Assembly (NCBI GenBank): GCA_000934455.1
Contig: KN888759.1
Coordinates: 24,294 to 45,586 of the forward strand
Length of the DNA stretch: 21,293 nt
Reading direction: 5' to 3'
From: Apostichopus parvimensis
Taxonomy: Eukaryota > Echinodermata > Holothuroidea > Aspidochirotida > Stichopodidae
The translations under genes and the position numbers were made by a program. The notes under the pieces were generated by a model that had not been told where the DNA came from, searched no databases, and was given only the letters and a program-made list of their open reading frames with translations. Position 1 is the stretch's first letter. The number at the start of each line of letters is the position of its first letter. Shown here one piece after another: positions 10,304-19,218 of this stretch.

Positions 10304-13300
10304 CTGTTGGAGTGGGAGATAGACAAAAGGAGTAAGTATTTCTTTCTCTACGAGACAGTGGTAACCGTAAAAGGGATTCATATTTCAAGGGCAAACTTCT
10401 AGTTTTCTACAAGAGAGAGAGAGAGAGGTAAGATGCATGCAGGTCTCCAAGCATTTACAAAATGTTACTCAAATTTCACTTGAAAGCAGCGACATGTCCT
10501 GATGACATGTCCTGATAACCCGTGGAGTGTTAGCTCAGTGGTTAACGCCGGTGCCTTTCAATCATAAGGTTCCCGGAGCCACTCACAGATTAATGTATGT
10601 CGTCCAGTTACAGAGTTGTTGACAATTAACAATTCATAATCATGGACGTTTAATATGAATGTAAGAGACTGGCTTCGGTCAGCTTGCGGCTTTGATAAGC
10701 CTATGAGGCTTCTTCGCGAGTTCCTGCTTGCAGGAGGATCTAAAATACATACATACATACATACATACATACATACATACATACACCCATACATACATAC
10801 ATACATAAATTATGAGTTTGTAATCTCTGTTTGGTTCTGACGGTAAATAAATATAGATGAGAATTTTGAAATAAAACTGACCAGAGCAACTTTCTATATC
10901 GAGGGCATATTGATTTGGTTCTCTGGAGATTTGTGCTTCGGCCTGTCCTAACTTCAAGATGTTTTCTAGACCGGTCAGGGCTACGTGAACTATCTTGGCG
11001 TCCATCACCGTCAGGAGGTCGCAAAGTGGCTTGATGCAACCTTCACTCACAATAAATCTGAAGAGACAAACAGAGAAGTAGAAGAACATGTAACAGTCTC
11101 TAACTGGGAAGGAAATGCCTGTGAATTGCCGACGACCAAATCTTATACCAACTCATTCCAGGATCCCATGGGTAGTGGAAGAGGATTGAATATAAGGTGT
11201 GTGTGTGTGGGTTGGTGGATGGCGGGGGGGGGGGGGGGGGGGGGAGGGGGGCATGTATTAAGGGGTAGTAGGATGTGTGCCAAAATGGGCCAATGTTCAG
11301 GTTTTGGGTGCCAATCTTGTCAAGGCCTATCACTGATAATGGGGTTGAGAAAAGACAGACCAGTTTAATATTGAAGGATAACCATAGGCTGAATTATATA
11401 TCATGAATATAATTGATATAATTGTGCATTGTCAAGAATTGCTTCATACTGTGTGACTATTTTATGCTGTTCCCAGACCTTCAAATGACATATTCTAAAT
11501 GTGTGAGGCAAAAATTTTTTCTACAAGAAATGTTGCTAAAAGATACAATTTTCAAAACAGAGTTTCTGTGGTAGTCAGCACTGGTCCACTCTCATGTTGG
11601 TGGTGGTCAGTGTTGGCCGACTCTTTTTGTCTTTGAGTAGCTAAAACGGTCACTTTCTTACTTGATCTGTTCTGCACTTCCTCCAGACGTAGCATTGGTG
11701 ATTGCCCAGGCAGCTTCTTTCCTAGTTCGAAACTCAGCTTTCGATAGAATCTCAACCAGCATGGGAATAATATTAGCATCAATCACAGCCTTTTGATGGG
11801 AGAGGAAAAAAAAAAAAGGAGAAGCGTATTATGTGGAAGAAATTACAGATACAGCAACTAGACAGATTTCAGTGTACTGAAATGAAAAGTAGTTAGCATT
11901 AGTACAGTGAATATGAGCTGGTAGCGTCGTAAAATGTATTGCTGTATAATACTAAGTCAGAACTTTTAAAGACATTTTGGCCCATGACTTCGTCGCAGTT
12001 TATAAGAACTGCCTTTTAAAGCAAAACTAGTATTATGACTATTACTGCTAAACACATTTGTGTAAAGAGAGAGGACCAACATTTCACACTGATCGTAACG
12101 GAATGAGTCAGACCGTGAAAGTATGCCAACAGTAGAATGAATTGAATTTGAAGAAATGTCTTGTCTTTTCATTATATTATTCACTTATTGATCATCAGAG
12201 GAAAATAATACTTGCACCAAAAAAGAGGCCACATTTTGATGAAATTCTAACTGCACATAACATTGAGAGCCAAGCAAACATTCCAAAATTGATCAGGTTT
12301 CAAGGATTACTTAACAAGAGATTATAAAAGGACAGTAAACCTTTTAAAGAACATCTCCTCTGATGGCATCACAGACCACACTCAGAGATCCACCTCCTGG
12401 AGTAGTTGAAGCTTTTAGCGAGTCAAACATGGGTCAAATTCTCAATCAAATGTCTCAATCTGGGGTTCTCATCGCAGAGTACGAAACATTTTTTCTCTTC
12501 ATTATAAGTTTTGCTTTGTTTTGACATCAGTATTTGCCTATAAAATGACTCAAAATGTCATTCTAAGAGGAGGAACATTCATTGCAAAGTATCACAACAT
12601 ACCTGTATCTGGGATCTGTTACCAGCAGTGATGTTTGAAATAGTCCAACAGGCTTCTTTACGAATCGATTCCTTTGTGTGACTCAAAAGACTGAGAAGGC
12701 ATGGGAGGGCGTTACAATGAAGTATCACCTGAAGGAAGAACCGAAAAAATGTAATAAAGAGTCTTAGCAGACAAGCTATCGGTGATATGGAATGAATATT
12801 ATCACAAAGAATAAATAATAATCATAATAAAAGACTGAGAAGGCATGGGAGGGCGTTACAATGAAGTATCACCTGAAGGAAGAGCCGAAAAAATGTAATC
12901 AAAAGACTTAACAGAAACATAAAGAATAAATAATAAAAAAGACTGAAAAGGCATGGAAGGGCGTTACAAATTTTCATTGCATTGGATATTATTTTAAACA
13001 TAACCTACCCAGTCCAATCTTCATCAGTGTGCAACAACATACAGCTAAGCAACTGTGCTCTCAGAGTATTATACAATTAATGGTATCAGGCATGGTCATC
13101 TTAAAACTTGATTAAAACTACAAGTTTGGAAGGTGAGAAATAAATTACTGATACCAAACGGTGTCTTGCTGGTTTCAAAACCTGTGAATTCCTGATACTA
13201 CTGCAGTAAATAACTAAGGTAGTGAAAATTTGTAATGACGTCACTTTAAAGTTAATATTTTTCCAGGCTTTAAAATAGGGTTCTATCAAACTGAATTCAA

Positions 13301-16300
13301 ATATTCCATAATATGACACAAAAAAGACTTGGGTATGAAATGGTGACAGAAACCTACCTGGGTCTGTACATCATCCCCGGTTACGGTGTTACCAACGGCT
13401 CTAAGTGCAGCAGACACGACACTCTGAGCAGGATGCCTGGATAACAAATATGAAAAGTTTATTGGTACTGAGCATTAGCTGAAAACAGTAAGCAGGGGGG
13501 AGGGGGTATAGGGTTGGTTTATCACTGCCAGTTACCTTTTTGAGGATAAAAATTATAAGGCCAGGATGACAGATTGCAGAAGCAAAGGGGAAATTTGACA
13601 CACACTTTGCTCATTAAGACTAGTATTTCAGAGGGTATCCCACACCCTCCTTTAACTGATTCCATCTCCCACTACTCCTTGTGAATCTAACTCGCTACTT
13701 ACACGAGAAGCTCTACTAGCCGTCGACAGACACCGCTGTCAATTACAGCCTGAATCTTCTCATTGGGTCCATCGGAGAGATATGAAAGGGCCCAGCAAGC
13801 ATCGGCTAGGACATCGGGGTCCCCACTGAAGAGGAGACGTGCAAGCACTGGTAGACAAGGAGACACCTTATAGAAGGAATCAAAAAGAAAACCAATGATT
13901 TGCAACTATGTTCTCTTACCATTTAAGTATCATGCCGTAATAATAATATATATGATAGAGTGTCGGAAAATCACAGGACGTACGTGACTAACATAATAGT
14001 CCCTGGGCATATATATAGTAACTTAAATGCACACGATGTGTGCGATGTACCACGTCAGGCAACTCCAGTAGCATTTTCTGGTGCTTTCATTGGACAACCA
14101 AAAAATCATTCGGACAACCAAATATGAAGGCAAGGTTGTCCGTAGGACAACCTTAAAATTTCCTGAAAAATGAGCCCTGCTGTTCCTTGTTTATGAATCC
14201 CTCTTGAACCTCTACTTACTTCTTTAAATTCTGGTGGTGGACTTTTGCCTCTACAGAGGTTTGATAGAGCCCAAACTGCATTCCTCACCATAGACATACG
14301 GACAGCATTAGTAAGCAACCTGAAAAGGATGAGCAATTAATTAATTAATTACTCCATCAGAACTGAAGCTTAATGTTTTCATATTATTCTTAACTAAACT
14401 TCCTGCCACTATCACCTCAAGCATGTCAAATAAACACACATAATGTTATCAATAAAAGATGGGCTAAATTTTGTGGATTATGGTTATAGCTAAGATGAAT
14501 TTACTTCATACAGAAGAAACAAGTCCTGTTGTTGAAGTTATACTGACACCATCCTTCCCTCTATTAAATCAGTTGTAAAAGGATCTTTGCTGTTTGTAAA
14601 ACCTGCAAAGACCTGCTACCTTTTTAATATATCAGACCTTTTAAAATAATAATTTGAAATAGTACAGCAAATATTGCTACTAGTAAAGGCATTAGCCTAG
14701 GGCACAGTTTATTGGTAGCAACGTGTGTAACATCTCTACAGTAATTTCTTCTATTACCATTTGAAGAGGGGAGTGGGGGGTCTTTTCCCAGACACAGCTT
14801 TATAAATCATTTCATTATAAGTCATTAAGTCATAAATCATATAAGTCATATAAGTCATAAATCATTTCATTATAAGTCATTATAAGTCATTTCATTATAT
14901 GCCCTAGCAGGAACAGTCCTTACGAACAAAGATGGTAAACATCGTTGTCTGATCATGAGAAACATTTATAACCGAGAAATAGACTACTTACGATAGGAGG
15001 GGCAGAAGAATGCCTTCTTTAAGGACATAATCACGACATTCAGGACTGTCACCAGCAATATTACCGAGAGCCCAAACAGCCTACGAAAAGGAGTGATACC
15101 ATCATAGTTATTAACTATTACTATGGAATTATATTGATGAATCAAAGCAATGTCATATGTGAGAGATGTAGGTCATGTGGATGGTATCAGGATGGAAGCC
15201 AAACTACACACTGGCATCAACATCAGCATGCTGAGGGGGCTGCAGCCATGCTGCATGGGGCACTCTTTTGTGCTATGCAGTTTCACACAACAGGCACTGC
15301 AGTACTGCTGGTCAGGCAAGAGTAACTCAAACTATTTCATATTGATTCAACATGGGATTCTGCAAGCTGCTGTCCTTTTTGACACTATGATATTGTAGAA
15401 CACACCAAGAAGTTAAGTAGAAAAATATCAGTTCACACTCACAGTTGTTAAAGCACATTCATGAGTTTTTGGTGAGACACATATTCAAAAACATACAAGT
15501 ATTTCTTACAATAAGATTGTAATTTAACCAAACAAAGACAACCTTCTACTTTACACTGATGTGCTATCTCTGAACAAATCATCACCTTACTCTTCATGTT
15601 CACCCATAGATATTGTTATAAGGTTATACTCAAGCTGCAGTAATTTTAATATAATATTTCTATGAAAAGTAACATAAACCAACACTGCAGAAATACCTGT
15701 GGACTGAACCCCATCATAGGGTAGCACAATGTGAATATAACATACCACTACCAGTACCACCCGAGGAACTAATGTTTAAACCGATACCAATGAAATTCAA
15801 CCCATATATGCTACCTGAGGTATACCTGAGTGGCAACCACTTATTCACTTTAACCGACCACACCCTTACACAAACAAACCGCCCTTATCATAAAGGTTGG
15901 ATGTGATGGATGGCAGATCACTATAACAACATTGTCGACTCAAGAGGTTACCAACGAACCTGGGACCTGCAAAGGGTCGTACAATCATTGAAGGTTACCT
16001 AAATTCTTCAAAACCTCACAGCCATGATTACATGTGCTCTTGGCGAGGTCTTCTCAATCAAACCATATCTTCACATTTCAACAATTCTACTGCCAATTTC
16101 TATCATATTTACAATTAATTTGTGCTAATTATCCATACTATTGATTTGCACTATTTTGGGATGTGTTTTTTTAGGCAGGTTTTGAAAGATCAAATCTAGT
16201 AATATATAACCCCACTTTTGAACAGAGTATCCACTGACATGCTGGCACAAACAAAATATCTATTCAGGTGTCCCAGCATTTTCAAGAAATTCTCTCTGCA

Positions 16301-19218
16301 ATTCCACCACCTCTAAAAGCCTTCTGCTCTATGAAGTCGGCCTCCCATATGATGACATCATAGCCATAGATCTATAATTCCATCTTGTTACACCCATCTT
16401 TTGAGTCCACTTACCTGTTCCTGTACATCTTCATATGGTGATTGCAGCAGTTTAATGAAGATGGGTACAGCTCCAGTGTCTATAACTGTCCTTGTTTGGG
16501 CTGATGTTCCTGAGGCGATATTTGTTAAAACCCAAGCAGCTTCAAACTAGAAACAGAAGACATTCAATCAGTTTATAATGTCTGTTAGAAATGAAGATGT
16601 GACAAATGCAAAACTACAATATTATATACAGGATAATGAAAAAAGGCAGTAAAATAAGTGACATTTTACTATAATTCCAGCCCAGGGATAACTGTAGAAT
16701 TATGTTATATAGAACATATACAAGTTTATATAAGTCAACTGCACATGCAGACTCACCTGTAGAGTGCTATTCTCTGCACTAAGAAATTCAACAAACTTTG
16801 GCACAATGGCTGTCTGAATGACCTCGTTGATAGGTGGGTTGGGCTCTGGAGAGGAACACAAATAACAATGAGCTTCAATGAAGTGAGGACCATTCCAATA
16901 ATGGGAAAAAAAGAATTCCATCTTATCAGAATTTGATTAAATCGACTGTCCAGAGAGTGAACCATAAGTATTCCAATTGACAAAACAAAATATTGGACAT
17001 CAACTTCTGGGAATTTGACCAAACTAAGCAATGAATTAGCAGTGTTTCACATGACATTAATTAGCACTGAAAACAATGAGCAGATCACTGAAATTTGCAA
17101 AAAACAGACATATGGTTAAAGTAATGGAAAGCAACTCAAATTCTGACAAAGGGTAACATGATGAAGCAACTAAAAATAAATCAGTTTATGCAACAGATAC
17201 TTAAACGATAACAGTAATTATTAGTTTAATATGGATAGCTACCACGCTACGGCTAAGTACTAGTTGGCATGAATTTATATTCTCAAGGTCACTGGTTTGC
17301 ACCCTGATTATGGCCAATAATTAATACACTTTATCAAAATTTGTTAATAATTTGCCAGTAATTTATCAGTTGATGGTTTGCTGAAATAAAATCCTAGGGA
17401 TCCTTGAAATTATTTTTCAATATTTTTCAAATATTTTTCAATATTTATCAATTTGTTATTCTTCTACCAACTTGTTCACTACAGTGTTCATTACAGTTGC
17501 AATACAGTAGCATACTCTCCTTCTTGACTAGAAAAGTGAGCTTGTTCTTGTAGCTTATCCAGCCTTTCAATAGAAGACCGTCACAGGCAGTGCATATGAT
17601 TGCTGGAAATAGAGATACTCACCAAACTTAAATTACCTTAACTTTTTAATGTTTACCTTTTGAAAGAAGTTTTCTAAATTGTTGGGTAGCTTGTAGTTGT
17701 TGTGACTGGTCTCCATTGTTGATGATGTCCACCATTTCCTGTGTGACAAACTAGAAAATGCAAAATCATGGTACAATTAATATTGGTATTTATTTAAAAA
17801 ACAACTTTCCATGTGCAAACTGCTTAAATTCAATTGGATGTGAATGATCTGTAGTGCGAAGATAATAGGTTTCATCCAAGTTGATTATGTAACGTAAATG
17901 AGATGTAACGTTAAACGCACCACTTCAAGCCCAAAACTGATCCCACTGAAAGGAAGTCGGATGGGTGAACAATGTTGTCGATAACAGACCAAACGTTAAA
18001 GGGATATATAATATTGTGAAATCAAAAGATGTAACACTACATGAAAATAAGGAAAAAAAAAAAAAACAACCCCAGAAAGGCAACCAAAAAAAGAAGAACT
18101 TCAAAACGGCAAAAAAATGCCAAAAAAACGATGGCCCCGGAACAATCCAAAAAAAATTCCAAAAACCCTAACCGGTTGGGAAAAACCCCCAACAAAAGGT
18201 CCAAAAACCAAGAAGCCCAAAGCCCTTAAAACGCAACAAAATAACCGAGAATGATGCAACAGATGAAAAGGTCAAAGGTGAAATGAAATTATCATACCTG
18301 TGTCTGGGTGGCCATAAAGTTGTCTGGCATTCCCATGTCATGTTCACTGTCAATTGGTAGATCAACATTTCTCCTTTTAAAAAGCTAAGGAAGAAAATAA
18401 CAACTCGGTTTTCAAACAAAATAGCTACGTGCAGATAATCGTTAAGTGGCAATATTACTGTAGACTTATTGTTAAGTACTGTATAGTTTGCCCCTTCATA
18501 AACTGAACTCAAGATGACCAAAACATGTCCACCCAAGGAGAACAGTAATGACTAAGGGGCATTCAAGTGGCACTGAAGCTAAATTATTACATTATCTCGT
18601 CTACAAGTTTAGTTTTTGACCACTGACAAACTCCAATGACTTTCGACAACCACAAAAAAGGAACTGTAAACATACCAAAAAAGACATTAAATGGATATTT
18701 CATTTCCCCCCAAATTATACGATACACACATATAATTGAATAAGTGAAATATACAGCATAATTGTGAAAGAAAGTGTACCAGAAAGCCTCGGGGCACAAA
18801 AAAGTAGAACACTTCCCTGCAAGAAAGGAAGAGTGAGGCAAAAAAAAGGAAGCAACAAAAGAACATGAAATTGTGAATCTTAAATTTAAGATTTTAAACC
18901 AAGTTAACAAGGTGTATTCACTTTGACCATTGCAAACTTAAACATGACCTATGACCTTCACCATAAACACTAACAACTAAAAAGTTATTACGAGGCATTT
19001 ACATGCCACATATGAGATTCCATTGGATTCAAAAACTTTGAGAATTGGACTGATGGACATAAACACCGGTTTGCTGCGTTGAGTAAGAAATATAATCTAA
19101 CCTGTTCCTCTCTCTTTTGTTTCCTCAGTTGGATTCCTGTTTCCTCCCTCCTCCTCCTTAATTCTTCTGGGTTAAGGGCTGCATTTTTGAAAAGTCTCTG
19201 ATGTTCTTTGGCTGACAT
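10122..19218 (-). CDS. KPNA: Importin subunit alpha, KPNA1/5/6 (alpha-1) type, 13 coding exons
   Basis: This is the nuclear import adaptor that binds classical NLS cargo in the cytosol and links it to importin-beta. CAS/CSE1L recycles it from the nucleus. The coding segments are 19218-19102, 18384-18298, 17750-17657, 16845-16757, 16546-16415, 15080-14992, 14319-14220, 13866-13703, 13436-13358, 12728-12603, 11789-11662, 11057-10882 and 10303-10122. They sum to 1563 bp (520 aa plus stop) with every junction GT-AG and in phase. The IBB domain covers about residues 1-90, with basic clusters at 22-25 and 32-45. Armadillo repeats follow to about 490. The NLS-binding pairs visible are W134/N138, W176/N180, W219/N223, W261/Y265, N307, W345/N349 and W387/N391. 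Human alpha-1 type proteins are about 536-538 aa, so this one is slightly shorter, mainly at the C-terminal tail. The clade call rests on remembered family similarity. Whether it is orthologous to KPNA1, 5 or 6 individually cannot be said. Confidence 0.96.
10491..10516. repeat. Perfect 13-bp tandem duplication next to the SINE
   Basis: GACATGTCCTGAT occurs twice head-to-tail at 10491-10503 and 10504-10516, ending seven bases before the SINE head. It could be a replication slip or a trace of insertion. It is not repeated on the far side of the SINE, so it is not a target-site duplication. Confidence 0.9.
10523..10807 (+). mobile_element. tRNA-derived SINE with (CATA)n tail, antisense in intron 13
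   Basis: The head resembles a tRNA. GGAGTGT is followed by box A TAGCTCAGTGG (10531-10541), and a degenerate box B, GGTTCCCGGAGCC, ends at 10580 and is probably shortened by a small deletion. A tRNA-unrelated body follows, containing the hairpin TCCTGCTTGCAGGA (10722-10735). The 3' end is a (CATA)n tract from about 10745, which is the usual organisation of a SINE with a microsatellite tail. No clear target-site duplication is seen. The element is opposite to the importin-alpha transcript. Family name and host are not certain. Confidence 0.75.
10745..10807. repeat. (CATA)n microsatellite, SINE tail
   Basis: Tetranucleotide tract with one ACCC interruption near 10784-10788. It forms the 3' end of the SINE and is expected to be length-polymorphic. 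Confidence 0.95.
10882..11057 (-). CDS. KPNA: Importin alpha exon 13: ARM9
   Basis: This 176 bp exon has acceptor TCTTCAG and donor G|GTCAGT. It encodes [40 protein letters not shown], then a variable linker ending DIESCS (residues 403-460). [11 protein letters not shown] and GLENILKLG are family signatures. The linker [13 protein letters not shown] is shorter and different from the vertebrate loop. Confidence 0.95.
11058..11661 (-). other. Intron 12
   Basis: 604 bp, GT-AG. It carries a (GT)n tract and the poly-G run, and nothing else recognisable. Confidence 0.9.
11224..11251. repeat. Long poly-G run with one A
   Basis: A run of about 21 G, one A and six G follows a short (GT)n tract (about 11198-11208) in intron 12. 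On the transcribed importin-alpha RNA it is a C-run. The plus strand could form a G-quadruplex. Run length in an assembly is unreliable here. Confidence 0.9.
11662..11789 (-). CDS. KPNA: Importin alpha exon 12: ARM8
   Basis: This 128 bp exon has acceptor CAAAAG and donor AA|GTAAGA. The acceptor has a purine-rich gap between the AG and the T/C-rich tract (TTTTCCTCTCCC). It encodes [37 protein letters not shown] and SAEQI (residues 360-401), plus two bases of K402. W387/N391 complete the minor NLS site. Confidence 0.97.
11790..12602 (-). other. Intron 11
   Basis: 813 bp, GT-AG. No repeat or gene stands out. A 61-codon plus frame (12142-12327) is judged fortuitous. Confidence 0.9.
12603..12728 (-). 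CDS. KPNA: Importin alpha exon 11: ARM7, minor NLS site
   Basis: This 126 bp phase-0 exon has acceptor CCTTCAG and donor CAG|GTATGT. It encodes [37 protein letters not shown] and RSQIQ (residues 318-359). W345/N349 form part of the minor NLS-binding site. The first 44 bp and the acceptor have been copied upstream in intron 10 (12829-12899, and partly 12937-12969). Confidence 0.97.
12685..12969. repeat. Partial tandem duplication of exon 11 start and its splice acceptor
   Basis: Copy 1 (12685-12755) spans the first 44 coding bases of exon 11, the acceptor and 27 bp of intron. Copy 2 (12829-12899) matches all 71 bp with one difference. Copy 3 (12937-12969) matches 33 bp with about two differences and lacks the acceptor. 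A 15-bp spacer, AAAGAATAAATAATA, also recurs at 12806-12820 and 12921-12935, so the duplicated unit was larger. Copy 2 keeps the acceptor CCTTCAG|GTG. On the gene strand it opens an exon-like reading [14 protein letters not shown] that meets a TGA three codons later. Confidence 0.93.
13358..13436 (-). CDS. KPNA: Importin alpha exon 10: ARM6
   Basis: This 79 bp exon has acceptor TATCCAG and donor CAG|GTAGGT. It encodes [20 protein letters not shown] through DDVQTQ. Vertebrate alphas have HNDYKVVSPALRAVGN at this place, so the start HPAQS is divergent while the core R303/N307 element is kept. The length is unchanged. Confidence 0.95.
13703..13866 (-). CDS. KPNA: Importin alpha exon 9: ARM4-ARM5
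   Basis: This 164 bp exon has acceptor CTATAAG, which is weak in pyrimidines near the junction, and donor GT|GTAAGT. It encodes [40 protein letters not shown] and on to RRLVELL (residues 237-290), plus two bases of V291. W261/Y265 are the usual ARM5 variant of the Trp/Asn pair. Confidence 0.97.
14132..14154. repeat. Perfect hairpin in intron 8 with extra GGACAACC copies
   Basis: AAGGTTGTCC (14132-14141), a 3-nt loop GTA, then GGACAACCTT (14145-14154) form a perfect 10-bp inverted repeat. Two further direct copies of GGACAACCA lie at about 14092 and 14112. The arrangement resembles the remnant of a small palindromic repeat element. No family is recognised. Confidence 0.85.
14220..14319 (-). 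CDS. KPNA: Importin alpha exon 8: ARM3 end and ARM4
   Basis: This 100 bp exon has acceptor TTTTCAG and donor GAA|GTAAGT. It encodes [20 protein letters not shown] to SPPPEFKE (residues 204-236). W219/N223 complete the major NLS pocket. NLCRGKxPPPEF is diagnostic of importin alpha. Confidence 0.97.
14801..14899. repeat. Irregular ATAAGTCAT tandem repeat in intron 7
   Basis: Alternating TATAAGTCAT, AAATCAT and TTTCATTA words repeat across about 100 bp. It is low-complexity intronic sequence. Confidence 0.85.
14992..15080 (-). CDS. KPNA: Importin alpha exon 7: ARM3
   Basis: This 89 bp exon has acceptor TTCGTAG and donor TC|GTAAGT. It encodes [20 protein letters not shown] to LLPLL, plus two bases of S203. 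W176/N180 form the second major-site pair, and GNIAGD is a family signature. It joins exon 8 in phase to give LLPLLSLLTNAV. Confidence 0.97.
15081..16414 (-). other. Intron 6, the longest intron
   Basis: 1334 bp, GT-AG. A locally GC-richer segment (about 15160-15330) holds two overlapping short plus frames rich in His, Cys and Gln codons with no family resemblance. Otherwise featureless. Confidence 0.9.
16415..16546 (-). CDS. KPNA: Importin alpha exon 6: ARM2 with first NLS-binding Trp/Asn pair
   Basis: This 132 bp phase-0 exon has acceptor TTTCTAG and donor CAG|GTAAGT. It encodes residues 130-173, [20 protein letters not shown] through [10 protein letters not shown] to EDVQEQ. W134 and N138 belong to the major NLS-binding site shared by all importin alphas. 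The intron before it (210 bp) is the shortest in the gene. Confidence 0.97.
16757..16845 (-). CDS. KPNA: Importin alpha exon 5: ARM1
   Basis: This 89 bp exon has acceptor CTCTCCAG and donor CAG|GTGAGT. The split codon gives E100. The exon continues [20 protein letters not shown] to STLQ (residue 129). This is the first armadillo repeat. The loop before TLQ (SAENS) is one residue shorter than in human KPNA6, as recalled. Confidence 0.95.
17231..17316 (+). mobile_element. Possible tRNA-derived SINE relic in intron 4
   Basis: GGATAGCT is followed by CGGCTAAGTACTAG, and a box-B-like GGTTTGCACCC (17294-17304) stands within CTCAAGGTCACTGG...TGATTATGGCC. Spacing and words resemble a degraded tRNA-like SINE head. 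There is no recognisable tail and the cloverleaf cannot be closed. Confidence 0.25.
17405..17452. repeat. TATTTTTCAA tandem repeat in intron 4
   Basis: Four near-identical copies of a 10-11 bp unit ending in CAA. Simple repeat. Confidence 0.85.
17657..17750 (-). CDS. KPNA: Importin alpha exon 4: linker and first helix before ARM1
   Basis: This 94 bp exon encodes [20 protein letters not shown] and on to FRKLLSK (residues 69-99), plus the first base of codon 100. The acceptor is TTTCTAG at 17752-17751. A second AG (CACACAG) 12 nt inside would remove only FVTQ and keep the frame. I chose the upstream site because VTQEMV aligns with the family's VI/TREMV segment. Donor G|GTAAAC, phase 1. Confidence 0.92.
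18045..18235. other. T-poor, homopolymer-rich block in intron 3
   Basis: About 190 bp of the plus strand made almost entirely of A-runs and C-runs with few T, unlike the AT-balanced flanks. A pure A run sits at about 18053-18066. It looks either like low-quality or erroneous assembled sequence or like an unusual purine/C low-complexity tract. On the gene strand it is rich in T and G runs just downstream of the exon 3 donor. Confidence 0.75.
18298..18384 (-). CDS. KPNA: Importin alpha exon 3: IBB autoinhibitory KRRN segment
   Basis: This 87 bp exon (acceptor CTTAG, donor CAG|GTATGA) encodes residues 40-68, [16 protein letters not shown] and on to ATQTQ. LFKRRN completes the NLS-mimicking part of the IBB that folds back on the armadillo groove when no cargo is bound. 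The remainder is the variable acidic linker between IBB and ARM domain, which is poorly conserved in the family. Phase 0 on both sides. Confidence 0.93.
18385..19101 (-). other. Intron 2
   Basis: 717 bp, GTTAGA donor and CTTAG acceptor. A 107-codon minus frame (18587-18910) rich in Phe and Cys overlaps it but has no recognisable family and no splice connection. Confidence 0.9.

Larger units (their letters stand above)
16846..17656 (-). other. Intron 4
   Basis: 811 bp, GTAAAC donor and CTCCAG acceptor. It holds the possible tRNA-like relic and the TATTTTTCAA repeat. Confidence 0.9.

Noticed and set aside
10655..11089. Several long frames through the SINE and (CATA)n tract
   Set aside because: Tyr/Ile/His or Cys/Met/Val repeats are translations of the microsatellite, and part of one frame is simply exon 13 read on into the intron.
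10985..11368. 127-codon plus frame
   Set aside because: It is the antisense shadow of exon 13 followed by translated poly-G. No independent coding evidence.
15134..15398. Two overlapping plus frames (63 and 82 codons) rich in Cys, His and Gln
   Set aside because: They lie inside intron 6, overlap each other in different frames and resemble no family.
17965..18229. Lys/Asn-rich plus frames
   Set aside because: They are translations of the A-rich low-complexity block, with no protein resemblance.
18168..18536. 122-codon minus frame over exon 3
   Set aside because: It is exon 3 in the wrong frame. The frame that joins in phase to exons 2 and 4 is LFKRRN…ATQTQ.
18587..18910. 107-codon hydrophobic minus frame
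   Set aside because: It lies in intron 2 and has Phe-rich content as expected for T-rich intronic DNA. No conserved motif or splice link.
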